64,000 nucleotides of DNA from J038 sp034437535 (GCA_034437535.1 DAOTTZ010000003.1:4606-68605); one strand, 5' to 3'. Positions 25,991 to 35,809 are shown, numbered from the stretch's first letter. Notes: generated from the sequence alone by a model not told the origin. Numbers and translations: made by a program.

Positions 25991-28448
25991 CCTGGTTCTC
26001 GTTTCCCATAGTCGCGCCATCGCAGAAGGCACCCGCGATCTCGTCAACCAGATGACGCAAGGTAAGGTTCCCATCGGGATCGCCGGTGGGATCGACGACC
26101 CGGATGCCCCACTCGGCACCGATGCAATCTCGGTGAGTGAGGCCATCCAGAAAGTGTATAGCCCGGAAGGCGTGGTCGTGTTGATCGACCTGGGCAGTGC
26201 TTTGATGAGTGCCGAGACCGCGCTGGAGATCATCGACCCAGACCAGCGGGAGAACGTCCGCATTTGCCCGGCCCCCTTGATCGAAGGCGCAGTCGCCGCC
26301 GGGGTACAGGCCAGTGTGGGCGGCACGCTGGAACAAGTCATCTCAGAGGCCATCAATGCGTACCAGGCCAAGAAAAGCCAATTCCTGGATGCCGAACCCG
26401 AATCGGCGGATATTCTGCCAGAGGAAGGGCCCGGCCCGGTGGTTACCCGCCGGGTGACAATCCCGAATCGCCTGGGGTTACACGCCCGCCCGGCGGCGCG
26501 TTTCGTCGCAATCGCCAACCGCTACGACGCGACCGTCACAATCCGCAGAGGTGACCGCACCGCAAACGCCAAGAGCATCAACCAGGTGGTGACGCTGGGT
26601 GTACAGCAGAACGAAACCATCGAGATCCGCGCCAGTGGTTCATCGGCCAACGCGGTACTGGCCGATCTGCAAACACTCATTGACAACAACCTGGGCGATG
26701 ACGAGTCCTTGCCCACCACATCACGCCCCGGCACCGCATCCGCGACGGGTGGCATCCCGGCATCGCCCGGTGTCGCGGTCGGCCCGGCCCTGCGCTTTGA
26801 GCGCACCACGCCCGATGTGCCAGTCATCACGGTTGATGACCCACAGGCGGAATGGACACGGCTGGAAGGCGTTATCAAGACGGTTGACCGTGAACTGACC
26901 AACCGGCTAGAGACACTCCGCGCACGCGGCCAAAATGCAGAGGCCGAGATCTTCGCCGCCCACCAACTGATCTTGAAAGACCCGGAGTTGCTGGAAAACG
27001 TCGCCGTCCGTGTGCGCCAGGATGCGCTCAATATCGAGGCGGCCTGGAACCAGGCCATCCAGACGCAAGCCGAGCGTTACCGGCAGGTTAACGACGAATA
27101 CATCCAGGCGCGGGCAGATGATGTGCAGGATGTGGGGCGGCAGGTCTTGCTTCGGCTGATGAAAATCGACGCCGAGCCAGTGCAGATCGACCACCCGGCG
27201 ATTATCATCGCGGAGACGCTTTCACCGTCCGATACGGTTGATTTCACGCCGGAGGCCGTGCTTGGCATCCTGACGGCTAAAGGGGGCAACACCAGCCACA
27301 GCGCGATTATCGCCCGGTCGCTGGGCATCCCGGCGGTCGTCGGCGTGGGCAATGTGCTAGCCGATGTGCAGACCGGCCAGACCGTCGGGATGGATGGGGC
27401 CAACGGTGATTATTGGCTAACCCCGGATGAAGCGACCGTCAGCGACCTGAGACAACAAGCCGCAGATTTCCGTGCGGAGCAAGATCAACTGCGGGAAGCG
27501 GCCCGTGAGCCTGCCCAAACAGCAGACGGCCAGCGGGTGATGATCGCGGCGAATATTGGTTCGGCCCGTGATGCCCGCTTGGCTATCGAAGCCGGGGCGG
27601 AAGGCGTCGGGTTATTCCGTACCGAGTTGATCTTCAATGACCGCGCCACCCCCCCCACCGAAGATGAACAAGTCGCCATTTACCGCGAAGTCGGCGAAAT
27701 CATGCAGGATCGCCCGGTGATTATCCGCACGCTTGATATTGGCGGCGACAAGCCGGTATCGTATCTCCCGACACACACCGAAGCCAACCCATTTTTGGGC
27801 TGGCGCGGCATCCGGCTGATGCTCGATCACCCGGACGTGTTCAAGACGCAATTACGGGCCATCTTGCGGGCGGCGCAATATGCTGATCTGGCGATCATGT
27901 TCCCGATGGTCAGCACGATGGAAGAAGTCCGCTCTGCCCGTAACTTAATCGACACGGCTCGTAATGAACTCCGGCTGGAAGATCAAGCTTATCGCGGCGA
28001 TATTCCCATCGGCATTATGATCGAAGTACCGGCGGCGGTCGTCATTGCGGATCATCTGGCGCAGATGGTCGATTTCTTCAGCATTGGCACCAACGACCTG
28101 ACGCAGTACCTCATGGCGGCGGATCGCGGTAATGCGCGGGTGAGTAATCTCGTCGATGCGTTGAACCCGGCTGTTCTACGGCTCATCAAGCAGGCCATAG
28201 ACGCGGCCCACCGGGCCGGCATCCCGGCGTATATGTGCGGCGAACTGGCGGGGAATCCGCTGGCCGCGCCGTTGCTGGTCGGCATGGGGCTGGACGAACT
28301 GAGCATGGGGGCCGCCGCCATCCCGTCGATGAAGGCACGGATCGCCACGCTAAAGATGGCCGATGCCCAGGCCATCGTCGATAAGGCCCTGCACCAACCA
28401 TCGGCCCAGGCCGTACAAAGCTTACTTTCTAGGCTGAACAAGCAATAG
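25983..28448 (+). CDS. dhaM: DhaM phosphotransferase: EIIA-HPr-complete Enzyme I fusion
   Basis: Passes phosphate from phosphoenolpyruvate to DhaL. Domains in order: mannose-type EIIA of DhaM (1-125, VSHS with His9), HPr (about 153-235, LGLHARP with His167), and Enzyme I (about 257-821) with the swivelling phosphohistidine domain GGNTSHSAI (His439), the PEP-binding barrel FRTELIF, RTLDIGGDKP, and the catalytic cysteine in MCGELAGNP. Well-studied E. coli DhaM ends within the EI N-terminal part and depends on a separate EI; here the whole EI is attached, so the protein should autophosphorylate from PEP. No other PTS gene is seen in the window. The ATG overlaps the dhaL stop region. Confidence 0.93.
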   Translation: MISLVLVSHSRAIAEGTRDLVNQMTQGKVPIGIAGGIDDPDAPLGTDAISVSEAIQKVYSPEGVVVLIDLGSALMSAETALEIIDPDQRENVRICPAPLIEGAVAAGVQASVGGTLEQVISEAINAYQAKKSQFLDAEPESADILPEEGPGPVVTRRVTIPNRLGLHARPAARFVAIANRYDATVTIRRGDRTANAKSINQVVTLGVQQNETIEIRASGSSANAVLADLQTLIDNNLGDDESLPTTSRPGTASATGGIPASPGVAVGPALRFERTTPDVPVITVDDPQAEWTRLEGVIKTVDRELTNRLETLRARGQNAEAEIFAAHQLILKDPELLENVAVRVRQDALNIEAAWNQAIQTQAERYRQVNDEYIQARADDVQDVGRQVLLRLMKIDAEPVQIDHPAIIIAETLSPSDTVDFTPEAVLGILTAKGGNTSHSAIIARSLGIPAVVGVGNVLADVQTGQTVGMDGANGDYWLTPDEATVSDLRQQAADFRAEQDQLREAAREPAQTADGQRVMIAANIGSARDARLAIEAGAEGVGLFRTELIFNDRATPPTEDEQVAIYREVGEIMQDRPVIIRTLDIGGDKPVSYLPTHTEANPFLGWRGIRLMLDHPDVFKTQLRAILRAAQYADLAIMFPMVSTMEEVRSARNLIDTARNELRLEDQAYRGDIPIGIMIEVPAAVVIADHLAQMVDFFSIGTNDLTQYLMAADRGNARVSNLVDALNPAVLRLIKQAIDAAHRAGIPAYMCGELAGNPLAAPLLVGMGLDELSMGAAAIPSMKARIATLKMADAQAIVDKALHQPSAQAVQSLLSRLNKQ

Positions 28449-28790
28449 ACAACAAACCCACACGGTGATGGGTCTTACTGGCTCATCACCCTTGCTTCTG
28501 TAGATGAAAGATGCCCCAGTTCAGCCAGCCCTTCTGGCCGCCGGTAACCCAATGACGCAAGCCACGCTTCATAAATCAGGGTTATCCAGCGGAACATTTA
28601 TAAGACTCTAACCAGCATTGGTGGTTGTGGCAACACAAAATCAAGCATGTTAGGCTTTCTCAAGCTCAATATTATGAAAAATCACAAACAGGCTTAATCT
28701 GATTACAAAGTCTCCCAGGCCATGATTAAAGAAACTTTGATGTGACTGTGGCATGCTAGTGCTGTTTTCAATCATTAAGAAAGTACTCCC
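28449..28790. other. Gap between dhaM and the GT87-like gene
   Basis: 342 bases with no credible gene. A weak hairpin at 28465-28491 (GGTGATG/CATCACC, 13-base loop) follows dhaM and may end the transcript. The rest is AT-rich and presumably holds the promoter of the next gene, but no clear boxes were found. Confidence 0.35.
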
Positions 28791-30035
28791 GTGCTACAGA
28801 CGCAAAAATCAACTGGCTTCATCCTGACACGGGCAAACCTGACCTGGTTACCAATCATCACGCTCTGGGTTGTATTCATCGGGTTGTTGTATTATTTCAT
28901 CCGGAGTTCACCCTTCGGCTTGAAAGCTTTCGAAGTGTACTTCGTAGCCGCGGATAACCTGTTCAACGGCATCGAGATGATCTACCAGGGGACCAACGGC
29001 TGGATTTATCTGTACCCACCGTTACTGGGGCAGATGCTTATGCCGTTAACGATCTTCATGGAATATCAAGCGGCTTCAAATTTCTGGTTAAGCCTGAACA
29101 TCGCGCTCTTGCTGATCACATTATTCGTCATGCAACGGTATGCGCCGTTCCGCTGGTCGCGCTGGTTGTGGGTGTTGCCGGTGGTCTTTCTGCCGGTATG
29201 GCAGGCGATGTATATCGGGCAAATTACAATCATTATGCTGGTCCTGCTCACCTGGATATGGGTAGCGGTACGCCAGGGCCACAATCGGCTGGCCGGGTTC
29301 TTGCTGGCAACAGCCGCGTGGATCAAGGTTTTCCCGGGTGTGCTAGTGGTTTATTTCATTTATAAGCGGAATTGGCAACTCTTGATCGGGGCCATTGGCG
29401 GCGGGCTTTTGTTGCTCCTGGTTCAGGTCCTTCTTTCCGGCCCACAGACGATCATCTCGTTCTTTGAGGTACTTTATGCCCTCTTCAGCCAGGGCCAACC
29501 CAGCGCAACCTATGAGAACTTATCCATCTTCGGCTTTGCGTCACGGTTGTTTCAAGAAAATCATCATGTGCATCCGCTATGGCGGAGCGATACCCTGTTC
29601 ATGCTCACCCGCTGGGGGTTGACCGGTGGCATCATCATACTGACCATGCTGACTGTCTATTTTTCCACCAGGCGAAGCCGGCACCACGCCCTTTCCTGGC
29701 GGTTTGACCTGGAATATGGGATGGTCATCCTCACGATTTTATTGCTGGGGTCTACCTTATGGATCTCTGGCTTGCCGCCATTGGTTCTCATCAGCTTGTT
29801 GATTATTCGGCATCGTCGCCACCAGCAGATGCGCCGTGTCCGGTTCTTGTGGTGGCTTGCCTTCGGCCTGATTATGATCCACCAGCCGATCATCGTGCTG
29901 ACGACCTTGTTCAACCTAGAAGTCAACGCGACGATATTATCCGTTGGTTTCTTCGGCCTGATGATGGCCTGGGGGCTGATGGCCTGGTTGCTGATCTTCG
30001 AACCAGAACCCACCCTGGGCTACAATCCGGATTAA
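28791..30035 (+). CDS. Glycosyltransferase family 87-like (DUF2029) integral membrane protein
   Basis: 414 residues with about nine to ten helices, of the GT-C type that uses polyprenyl-phosphate sugars. Features: an early acidic segment FEVYFVAADNLFNG, YLYPPLLGQMLMPL, and AAWIKVFPGVLVVYF, the K-x-P-x motif common in this family. The start is GTG with a weak ribosome site. It runs tail to tail into a GT4 gene, sharing 4 bases of the stop region. Likely adds mannose or a related sugar to a lipid-linked envelope glycan (inference). Confidence 0.75.
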   Translation: MLQTQKSTGFILTRANLTWLPIITLWVVFIGLLYYFIRSSPFGLKAFEVYFVAADNLFNGIEMIYQGTNGWIYLYPPLLGQMLMPLTIFMEYQAASNFWLSLNIALLLITLFVMQRYAPFRWSRWLWVLPVVFLPVWQAMYIGQITIIMLVLLTWIWVAVRQGHNRLAGFLLATAAWIKVFPGVLVVYFIYKRNWQLLIGAIGGGLLLLLVQVLLSGPQTIISFFEVLYALFSQGQPSATYENLSIFGFASRLFQENHHVHPLWRSDTLFMLTRWGLTGGIIILTMLTVYFSTRRSRHHALSWRFDLEYGMVILTILLLGSTLWISGLPPLVLISLLIIRHRRHQQMRRVRFLWWLAFGLIMIHQPIIVLTTLFNLEVNATILSVGFFGLMMAWGLMAWLLIFEPEPTLGYNPD

Positions 30036-31378
30036 GATGATAGATTCTGCCGCATTACGACTGAGCGCGGCGGCGTCAACACACGATCCAGCCGCAGGTG
30101 ATAATTCGTCCGTTTGAACACCTGCTTGAAGCGATTGTTCATGATCACCGCTTGGTTATAAAAGCCCTCTAACTGTGACAGCACATTTTCCCAGGTGCGC
30201 GTCTCAACAACCTGACGGGCTTGCCAGCGCATTTGTCGAAGCAGAGCGGGGTTGTCTCGCAGGGTATCAACCGCCGCCGCAAACGCTTGCGCGTCTGGCT
30301 CGACGATAAAGCCGGTCTCCCCTTCCAATACCAGATCGGGTGCCCCGCCCTGGTTAATGACGATAGTCGGCAAGGCCGATGCCATCGCCTCTTGGATCAC
30401 CTGACCGAACGTCTCATTCGGCCCGGTAAATACGAAGACATCGGCACTGGCGAAGGCCGACGATAGATCTTGCCCGAACAGGTAACCGGTGAAGTGTGTA
30501 TCTGTTCCTTCGAAAAGTTGCTCCAACCCTTCGCGTTCACCGCCATCGCCCACGATAGTTAAGGCAACCCCCGGCCTCCGGGCGACTTCCAACAACAGGT
30601 CGATCCTCTTTTCAGTCGCCAGGCGACCGACGTAAAGACACACCAACGAATCTGGATTACGCCCGTTAAGCAGACGATCTCGCCATGCATCACTGGCGTG
30701 ATCCGGCGAAAACCGTTCACAATTCACCCCACGCCCCCACTGACGCAGACGCTTATACCCCTGGTAAACCAGCTCATCATGTATGGTCTGTGAGGGCACC
30801 AGCGTTAGATGACAGCCGTTGTGGATATAACGTAACCAGTTCCGGATCACATAACTTGCAATCCGGCCTAGTAAGATCTTCAGGTAGACTTTCGCGTATC
30901 CGGGGAGGTCGGTCTGGTAATTTGCCACCACTGGCACATTCATAAACCGTCCATTCGCCATGCCACTGACGGACATCAACGCCGGGCTGAAGAGATGAAT
31001 CAGATCCGGCTTGAATTGATGTAACTCACGCGCAATGTGTAAGTTTGGCAATGCCATTCGTGTTTCTGGCACACCCGGCACCCCCAGGGAGCGTAACGGG
31101 ATAACCCGCACGCCATCGACCATCAACGGAGAAATATCCGGCGCAAACACCAGCACTTCCCGCCCGGTTTCCTTGAGATACTTCAGCGTGAGATAAGCCG
31201 TTTTCGAGACTCCATCCACCTTGGGCAAGAACGACTCGGTAATCAGTGCCACCCGCTGGATAGGCGCGTGCCCTACCCCTGGAACCGGCAACTTCAGATT
31301 GACTTCTTGACCAAAAACTCGTTCGATTCGTTGTGGGTCGAATGTCTCAAATAATTCCAATAGTCTATGAGCGGCCAT
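30032..31378 (-). CDS. Glycosyltransferase family 4 protein
   Basis: 448 residues with a GT-B fold. The N-terminal acceptor half starts at VALITESFLPKVDGVS, and the donor half has LYVGRLATEKRIDLLLE and FTGPNETFGQVIQEAMASALPTI, the E-x7-E motif of retaining enzymes. It resembles GDP-mannose-dependent and glycolipid alpha-glycosyltransferases. The ATG lies 85 bases inside the 3' end of the PHP gene, leaving about 40 residues before the fold begins; no better in-frame ATG exists before the core, so the overlap may be real. The C-terminal 40 residues are basic and may touch the membrane. Confidence 0.88.
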   Translation of the reverse strand: MAAHRLLELFETFDPQRIERVFGQEVNLKLPVPGVGHAPIQRVALITESFLPKVDGVSKTAYLTLKYLKETGREVLVFAPDISPLMVDGVRVIPLRSLGVPGVPETRMALPNLHIARELHQFKPDLIHLFSPALMSVSGMANGRFMNVPVVANYQTDLPGYAKVYLKILLGRIASYVIRNWLRYIHNGCHLTLVPSQTIHDELVYQGYKRLRQWGRGVNCERFSPDHASDAWRDRLLNGRNPDSLVCLYVGRLATEKRIDLLLEVARRPGVALTIVGDGGEREGLEQLFEGTDTHFTGYLFGQDLSSAFASADVFVFTGPNETFGQVIQEAMASALPTIVINQGGAPDLVLEGETGFIVEPDAQAFAAAVDTLRDNPALLRQMRWQARQVVETRTWENVLSQLEGFYNQAVIMNNRFKQVFKRTNYHLRLDRVLTPPRSVVMRQNLSS

Positions 31379-32004
31379 GCCTTACCTTCCACACTTGTTT
31401 GATGCCTAAGAATTGCCTGACGGAGCGACTCACTGGTCTTGCCGGGGAAATGTGTCACACTGCGGCCAATCGCCCCCAGGGTATGCGCGTCGCTGTTGCC
31501 AACCCCCGGCAAACCAGCCTGATTTGCCAGATAGCGGGCCAACAAATTTAACCCAGGGAACAAAATACCAGCGTTATGAACTTCGATAGCATCGAAGCCA
31601 ACATCGGCTAAAGATTGCGGGTTCCGTAAATAATTCAGGATGATGTGCCGAATGCGATCCACGTAAAAATGGCAAGGATGTGCCAGGATCGCCACACCGC
31701 CCTGCTCATGGATGGCTTGCACCGTTTCCGCAAAGCTCATACGCGGCGGGATTGGTTCCAGCACCCATAGGCCCAGGACGTGCCCGTGTGCCGTCGTGAT
31801 CTCAACACCAGGGATAATATCGAATGAGTAAAGATGCTGGTGCTCATAGGCCCAGCAAGAGGCATCCAACCGATCATGATCGGTGATGGCGATCACGTCC
31901 AGCGTTTGTTGCACTTGTACATGATCCAAAACTTCTAAGACGGTCGCAACACCATCACTGGCCGATGTATGGATATGAAGGTCTGCGGAACCAATAGACG
32001 CCAT
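31294..32004 (-). CDS. PHP-domain phosphoesterase
   Basis: 236 residues with the four metal-binding motifs of the polymerase-and-histidinol-phosphatase fold: DLHIHTSASDG, ITDHDRLD, GVEITT, ILAHP and GNSDAHTLG. The protein ends shortly after the last motif, as in TrpH-like 3'-5' phosphoesterases, although some such proteins act in glycan pathways. AAGGAG precedes the ATG. Overlaps the following GT4 gene by 85 bases, so both are made from one message. Confidence 0.88.
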   Translation of the reverse strand: MASIGSADLHIHTSASDGVATVLEVLDHVQVQQTLDVIAITDHDRLDASCWAYEHQHLYSFDIIPGVEITTAHGHVLGLWVLEPIPPRMSFAETVQAIHEQGGVAILAHPCHFYVDRIRHIILNYLRNPQSLADVGFDAIEVHNAGILFPGLNLLARYLANQAGLPGVGNSDAHTLGAIGRSVTHFPGKTSESLRQAILRHQTSVEGKAWPLIDYWNYLRHSTHNESNEFLVKKSI

Positions 32005-32147
32005 GCCTGCTCCTTACACGATACCAATCGACTATGGAGTATAAGGAGCGCGTGATAAGCAATTGCCAACATCAAATTAAAAGTTTAATTTTGTTGTTTA
32101 ATCAATTTTATTGTCAAATTATAACATTGTGTAACATCTTTAAATTC

Positions 32148-33395
32148 TCATTTCAATGTGGTTAAGTACACGATGTAAACCAGTACCCGCAGGGCGCGTT
32201 TTTCAAAGGCCGCCGTGTAAACCGGGTTATAATATCGCTTAATCAGCCAGCGAAAGACATTAAATCGTAAGATCAGATTGATTAAATTATGGTCGGGTTC
32301 GGCCAAGACTTGAGGTAACGGTTGGCTTGCATCAGGCCGGCGAAGGCCGGATAAATACAGCGAATGCCAGACCCCGTTGGTCGTATATTCGCCACCTTTT
32401 AAGCAGGGGTAGAAATTTGCGCGGGCCGCTTCTGAAAACAAATTGTCGAATTGCTCTTGCGTGTATTGCGGCTCTAACCCGACACCCTGAGCGTAACTGA
32501 CGACAAATGCCGGTACGTCGAAGGCATGGTCGGCAATGGTCTGCTCGACGTAACGGTTGTTCTTTTTGCCATCACGAGTCGGTAGCGCGTGGTTCTCAAA
32601 TAGCACGTAATCTTGCACCGCCGCCATACGGGTCATATCCAGCCCATAAGTATCGTGGGCGTCAAACTTAGGATCATAAAAGTTTGTGCCGAATTCCATA
32701 CCACCCGCGTGGACGACCGCCGCCACCTGAGAGACAAACGCCACGTTTGAATCCACCCGGAAGGCCAGATAACGTTGCGTCAACGCCGGGTCGGCTTCAA
32801 AATCAAGCGGTATATGGCACCCGGTCGCCTGGTAAAAGGCTTGCTGAGCCACCGCAGAGGCATCGCCACAAAAGACAAACGGCGGTATATCCGCTGGCAG
32901 GGGGATACCTAACTGCCCCTGCTGGATGTTATCCATGAAGATGCCGTCAAACCCCAGGCCATACGTCTTACGAACTTTATCCAGGATGTAATCAATAAAT
33001 GCGGGATGATGAATCGAGACGACGCGCCGCCCACGATAGTAGGTAATGTAGCGTCCACGTTCGTCACGTGCCCACCAATCACGGTCTGGGAAGTCCGCAT
33101 ATACCAGGTTCGGCCCCTGAAGATAAGCATGAACACGTAAACCCAGGGCTTTCATGTCATCTAGCCGGCGTAATATAAACGCATGATCTTCGGCTTCGAC
33201 CGCCGGGCTAAACCCCCACGAATATGATACCCAGATGTCTGTGAGACCAAATAAATCTTGTGCTTGTGCCAGATAATCTCGATCATAACAGGTCATCAGG
33301 CTATCATAATCATGACGCGCATTGAAGTATTTTATGTTGTTCATGCGGATGGTGCCTGGCCCACCCCAATGATACAGCCCAACCCGGTCTAACAT
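32148..33395 (-). CDS. Putative glycoside-hydrolase-like protein, family not recognised
   Basis: 415 residues, no signal peptide. The middle reads as a TIM barrel: GLRVHAYLQGPN, then DYILDKVRKTYGLGFDGIFMDNIQQG, where the Asp-rich strand end looks like a catalytic or sugar-binding site as in GH114/GH66-like and related putative hydrolases. Trp- and Tyr-rich stretches (WVSYSWGFSP, DRDWWARDERGRY) suit carbohydrate binding. The C-terminus is basic and hydrophobic (ALRVLVYIVYL). AAAGGAAT lies ahead of the ATG. Flanked by glycan genes, so a role in trimming or sensing a glycan is plausible but unproven. Confidence 0.5.
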   Translation of the reverse strand: MLDRVGLYHWGGPGTIRMNNIKYFNARHDYDSLMTCYDRDYLAQAQDLFGLTDIWVSYSWGFSPAVEAEDHAFILRRLDDMKALGLRVHAYLQGPNLVYADFPDRDWWARDERGRYITYYRGRRVVSIHHPAFIDYILDKVRKTYGLGFDGIFMDNIQQGQLGIPLPADIPPFVFCGDASAVAQQAFYQATGCHIPLDFEADPALTQRYLAFRVDSNVAFVSQVAAVVHAGGMEFGTNFYDPKFDAHDTYGLDMTRMAAVQDYVLFENHALPTRDGKKNNRYVEQTIADHAFDVPAFVVSYAQGVGLEPQYTQEQFDNLFSEAARANFYPCLKGGEYTTNGVWHSLYLSGLRRPDASQPLPQVLAEPDHNLINLILRFNVFRWLIKRYYNPVYTAAFEKRALRVLVYIVYLTTLK

Positions 33396-33520
33396 GAGAT
33401 TCCTTTAGAACTATAACTGTTGTAATGATTGTTTATCATCAACAAGTGGATTTATCTCGATATTATCCTGTGGTTAAGTCTATGAGGACATTTGGTTAAA
33501 CCAGGCCGCACCAGAACGTC

Positions 33521-35743
33521 ATGGACAAGCCGGGATTCTTCGCTATAGTAGGCGAAATATACCGACAAATGGTCGATTTTATGGCTCGCACATGGCTTGT
33601 GATCAGCTTTTATGGCGTGCTGGCCCTGCTGGCAATTTACATGCCACTCTTTCACCTGGAAACGCATGTGCCCGGTGCGCCCACCACCGATTATTATCAC
33701 TTTCACTGGAACTTCTGGTGGATTCGGCACGCGATAAGCGATGGCCTGCCCATCTATGAAACAAGCTACGTCTTCTATCCGTTTAACAACAATCTAGCAT
33801 TCCACACGCTGACTCCGTTCTGGTTCCCGCTGTGGGCTGTGCTGGAACCACTCACCGGCACCGTCCCGGCCATGACGGGCATTTTCTGGGCGGCCTTCAC
33901 GCTCAACGGGGTGTTATTTTATGCCCTGCTGGATGAAGAAGGAGTGACACCGGGGTTGGCCCTGGTCGGCGGGGCGATGCTGGCCCTCAGCCCGGTCATG
34001 TTCAACGCGCTGTATTGGACCAACATCAACCTGATGAACTGGTTCTGGATTCCAGTGATTCTGCTGGTGTGGCGGCGGATCGCCCGGACAGGTGCGATCA
34101 TCTGGGCGTTGGCCCTGGCGGTCACGTTCTGGGCGATGATCCTCAGCGACTTGCAGTATCCGTTATTTGCCGCGTTGATCGTGGTGCCGTATGGCCTGTG
34201 GACGTTGTGGCGGGCCGGTCGCCGTTGGCTGAACTTGACCGCGCTGGCGGGTGTCGCCGTCGGTGGCGGGCTGATCTTGCTGTGGTTGGTCGGGCCACTC
34301 CCGGCGATCTTGCGTTATGATACCGGCGAACTGGTGATGACACCGGCGGAACGGGCAATCGCTGTTTACTTCCCGGATGGCTACCTGTGGCACGCACCCG
34401 CCGGGGAGGGTGTGGTGACGTTCGGCGGGCTTTTGTTGCCACTCGTGGCCGGCGCGTTGATCTTGTGGGTGTGGCGCGGGTCTAGCCTGCCGACAGACCG
34501 CGCCACGTTCTCGCCGCCGGTTGGATTCTGGCTGTTGCTGACTCTTCTGCCGGTCTGGTTGGCGGCGGGGCCACAACTGCCCCTGCTTTACGATGGCTTG
34601 CATCAGCTATTCGGCGGGATCTTCCGCTACCCGGAACGCTTCGTGGCCGTCGCAACGATTCCGGATGTGTTATTCGCCGGGCGGGCCTTAACGCCTTTCG
34701 TGGGCCGGTCTTTAGGCAGGCGGTTGGGCGTCACAGTGGGCTTACTGCTGGCATTGCTGGGCCTGGGCCGGGTCTTGCATCCGCTGGATTTACAACCACT
34801 GCCCCCGGCGTATGACTTCTACGCGATGATGGGCGACGAACCGTATGATTATGTGGTGCTGGAAGTGCCGACCGGGGCTTCCAGTGGCGAAGGCATCGTC
34901 GGGGTGCCGGATTACTCCGCCTTGCAATTCTACGGCATCGCACACGGCAAGCGCATGGTCAATGGGCATCTCTCGCGGGTGGATGTCACCCATTACTGGT
35001 ACATGCGGACGGATGATCCGCTGTTTGCATGGCTCGGCCAAAGACGTTTTCTGGAACCGGATCAAGTCGCGCCGCGTCTGGCACAGGTCATCCGCGATTA
35101 TCCAGTCGGGTACATCGTCATTCACACCAACCTGATCGAACGCTACACCAGCCGCGCCACCGTCGATGAAGTGATCGGTTACCTGAACAGTCTGCCGGAT
35201 CTGCTATGCCCGCCGCTGGTAGAAGGGGCGGCAGTCGTCTATCGAACCACCTGGCACCCGGCAGGATGCCAGCCACGCACCCCTCCGCAGGCCGAACCGG
35301 GCCTTTATCAACTTGACTTAGGGCAGGCCGGGGATGTGCGTTATCTCGGTTGGGGCTGGCACTTCGCAGAGCAGATTGTGCCGGGACTGACCGCCCGGTG
35401 GATGGGTGCCCCGCACGCCACCGATTCCGATGCGACGGTCGCCCGTGTTTATGTCGATCTACCGGCGGGGGCTTATGCGTTGACGCTCAACGCGCAGGCT
35501 TTCGGCGATGACCGCACCGTGTCGATCACGGTCAACGGGCAACAGTTGGCAGAGATCACGATACCAGCCGCCGCGTTGACTCCGGTCACGCTTTCGATCC
35601 CGGCAGAGGTGATCGGTGACGGTGACACCATCACGCTGGAATTAAACGCGCCGGCCCCCACCACCCCGCCCGGCTCAGACCGCGCCCTCTCTATCCTGGT
35701 CGATGCGATCACCTGGCGACAACAGGACACATCCCGCCCATAA
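33521..35743 (+). CDS. Large GT-C-like polytopic membrane protein with extracytoplasmic domain
   Basis: 740 residues: about 11 helices in the first 420, then a soluble part. The first loop after helix 1 carries the acidic/His segment TTDYYHFHWNFWW, the position of the catalytic acidic residue in GT-C glycosyltransferases, and the pattern YETSYVFYPFNNN follows. The C-terminal 130 residues look like a beta-sandwich (TLNAQAFGDDRTVSITVNGQQL) suited to carbohydrate binding. I cannot name the family. The start ATG has a poor ribosome site; a later ATG (MVDFMARTW...) would remove about 16 residues. Likely envelope glycan assembly. Confidence 0.65.
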   Translation: MDKPGFFAIVGEIYRQMVDFMARTWLVISFYGVLALLAIYMPLFHLETHVPGAPTTDYYHFHWNFWWIRHAISDGLPIYETSYVFYPFNNNLAFHTLTPFWFPLWAVLEPLTGTVPAMTGIFWAAFTLNGVLFYALLDEEGVTPGLALVGGAMLALSPVMFNALYWTNINLMNWFWIPVILLVWRRIARTGAIIWALALAVTFWAMILSDLQYPLFAALIVVPYGLWTLWRAGRRWLNLTALAGVAVGGGLILLWLVGPLPAILRYDTGELVMTPAERAIAVYFPDGYLWHAPAGEGVVTFGGLLLPLVAGALILWVWRGSSLPTDRATFSPPVGFWLLLTLLPVWLAAGPQLPLLYDGLHQLFGGIFRYPERFVAVATIPDVLFAGRALTPFVGRSLGRRLGVTVGLLLALLGLGRVLHPLDLQPLPPAYDFYAMMGDEPYDYVVLEVPTGASSGEGIVGVPDYSALQFYGIAHGKRMVNGHLSRVDVTHYWYMRTDDPLFAWLGQRRFLEPDQVAPRLAQVIRDYPVGYIVIHTNLIERYTSRATVDEVIGYLNSLPDLLCPPLVEGAAVVYRTTWHPAGCQPRTPPQAEPGLYQLDLGQAGDVRYLGWGWHFAEQIVPGLTARWMGAPHATDSDATVARVYVDLPAGAYALTLNAQAFGDDRTVSITVNGQQLAEITIPAAALTPVTLSIPAEVIGDGDTITLELNAPAPTTPPGSDRALSILVDAITWRQQDTSRP

Positions 35744-35793
35744 TTCCCCTCTTACATATCAGGAAATTACTCACTTCGCTGTCATATGCCATG

Positions 35794-35809
35794 TGTGACA
35801 CATGTCACT
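35794..35809. promoter_or_regulatory. CRP/FNR-type palindrome upstream of cydAB
   Basis: TGTGA-CACATG-TCACT matches the CRP-family half-site pattern TGTGA-N6-TCACA at nine of ten positions. It overlaps a perfect odd-centred repeat CATGTGT-G-ACACATG at 35790-35804, 67 bases before the cydA ATG. TAAAAT at 35851 could be a -10 box. Confidence 0.5.
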
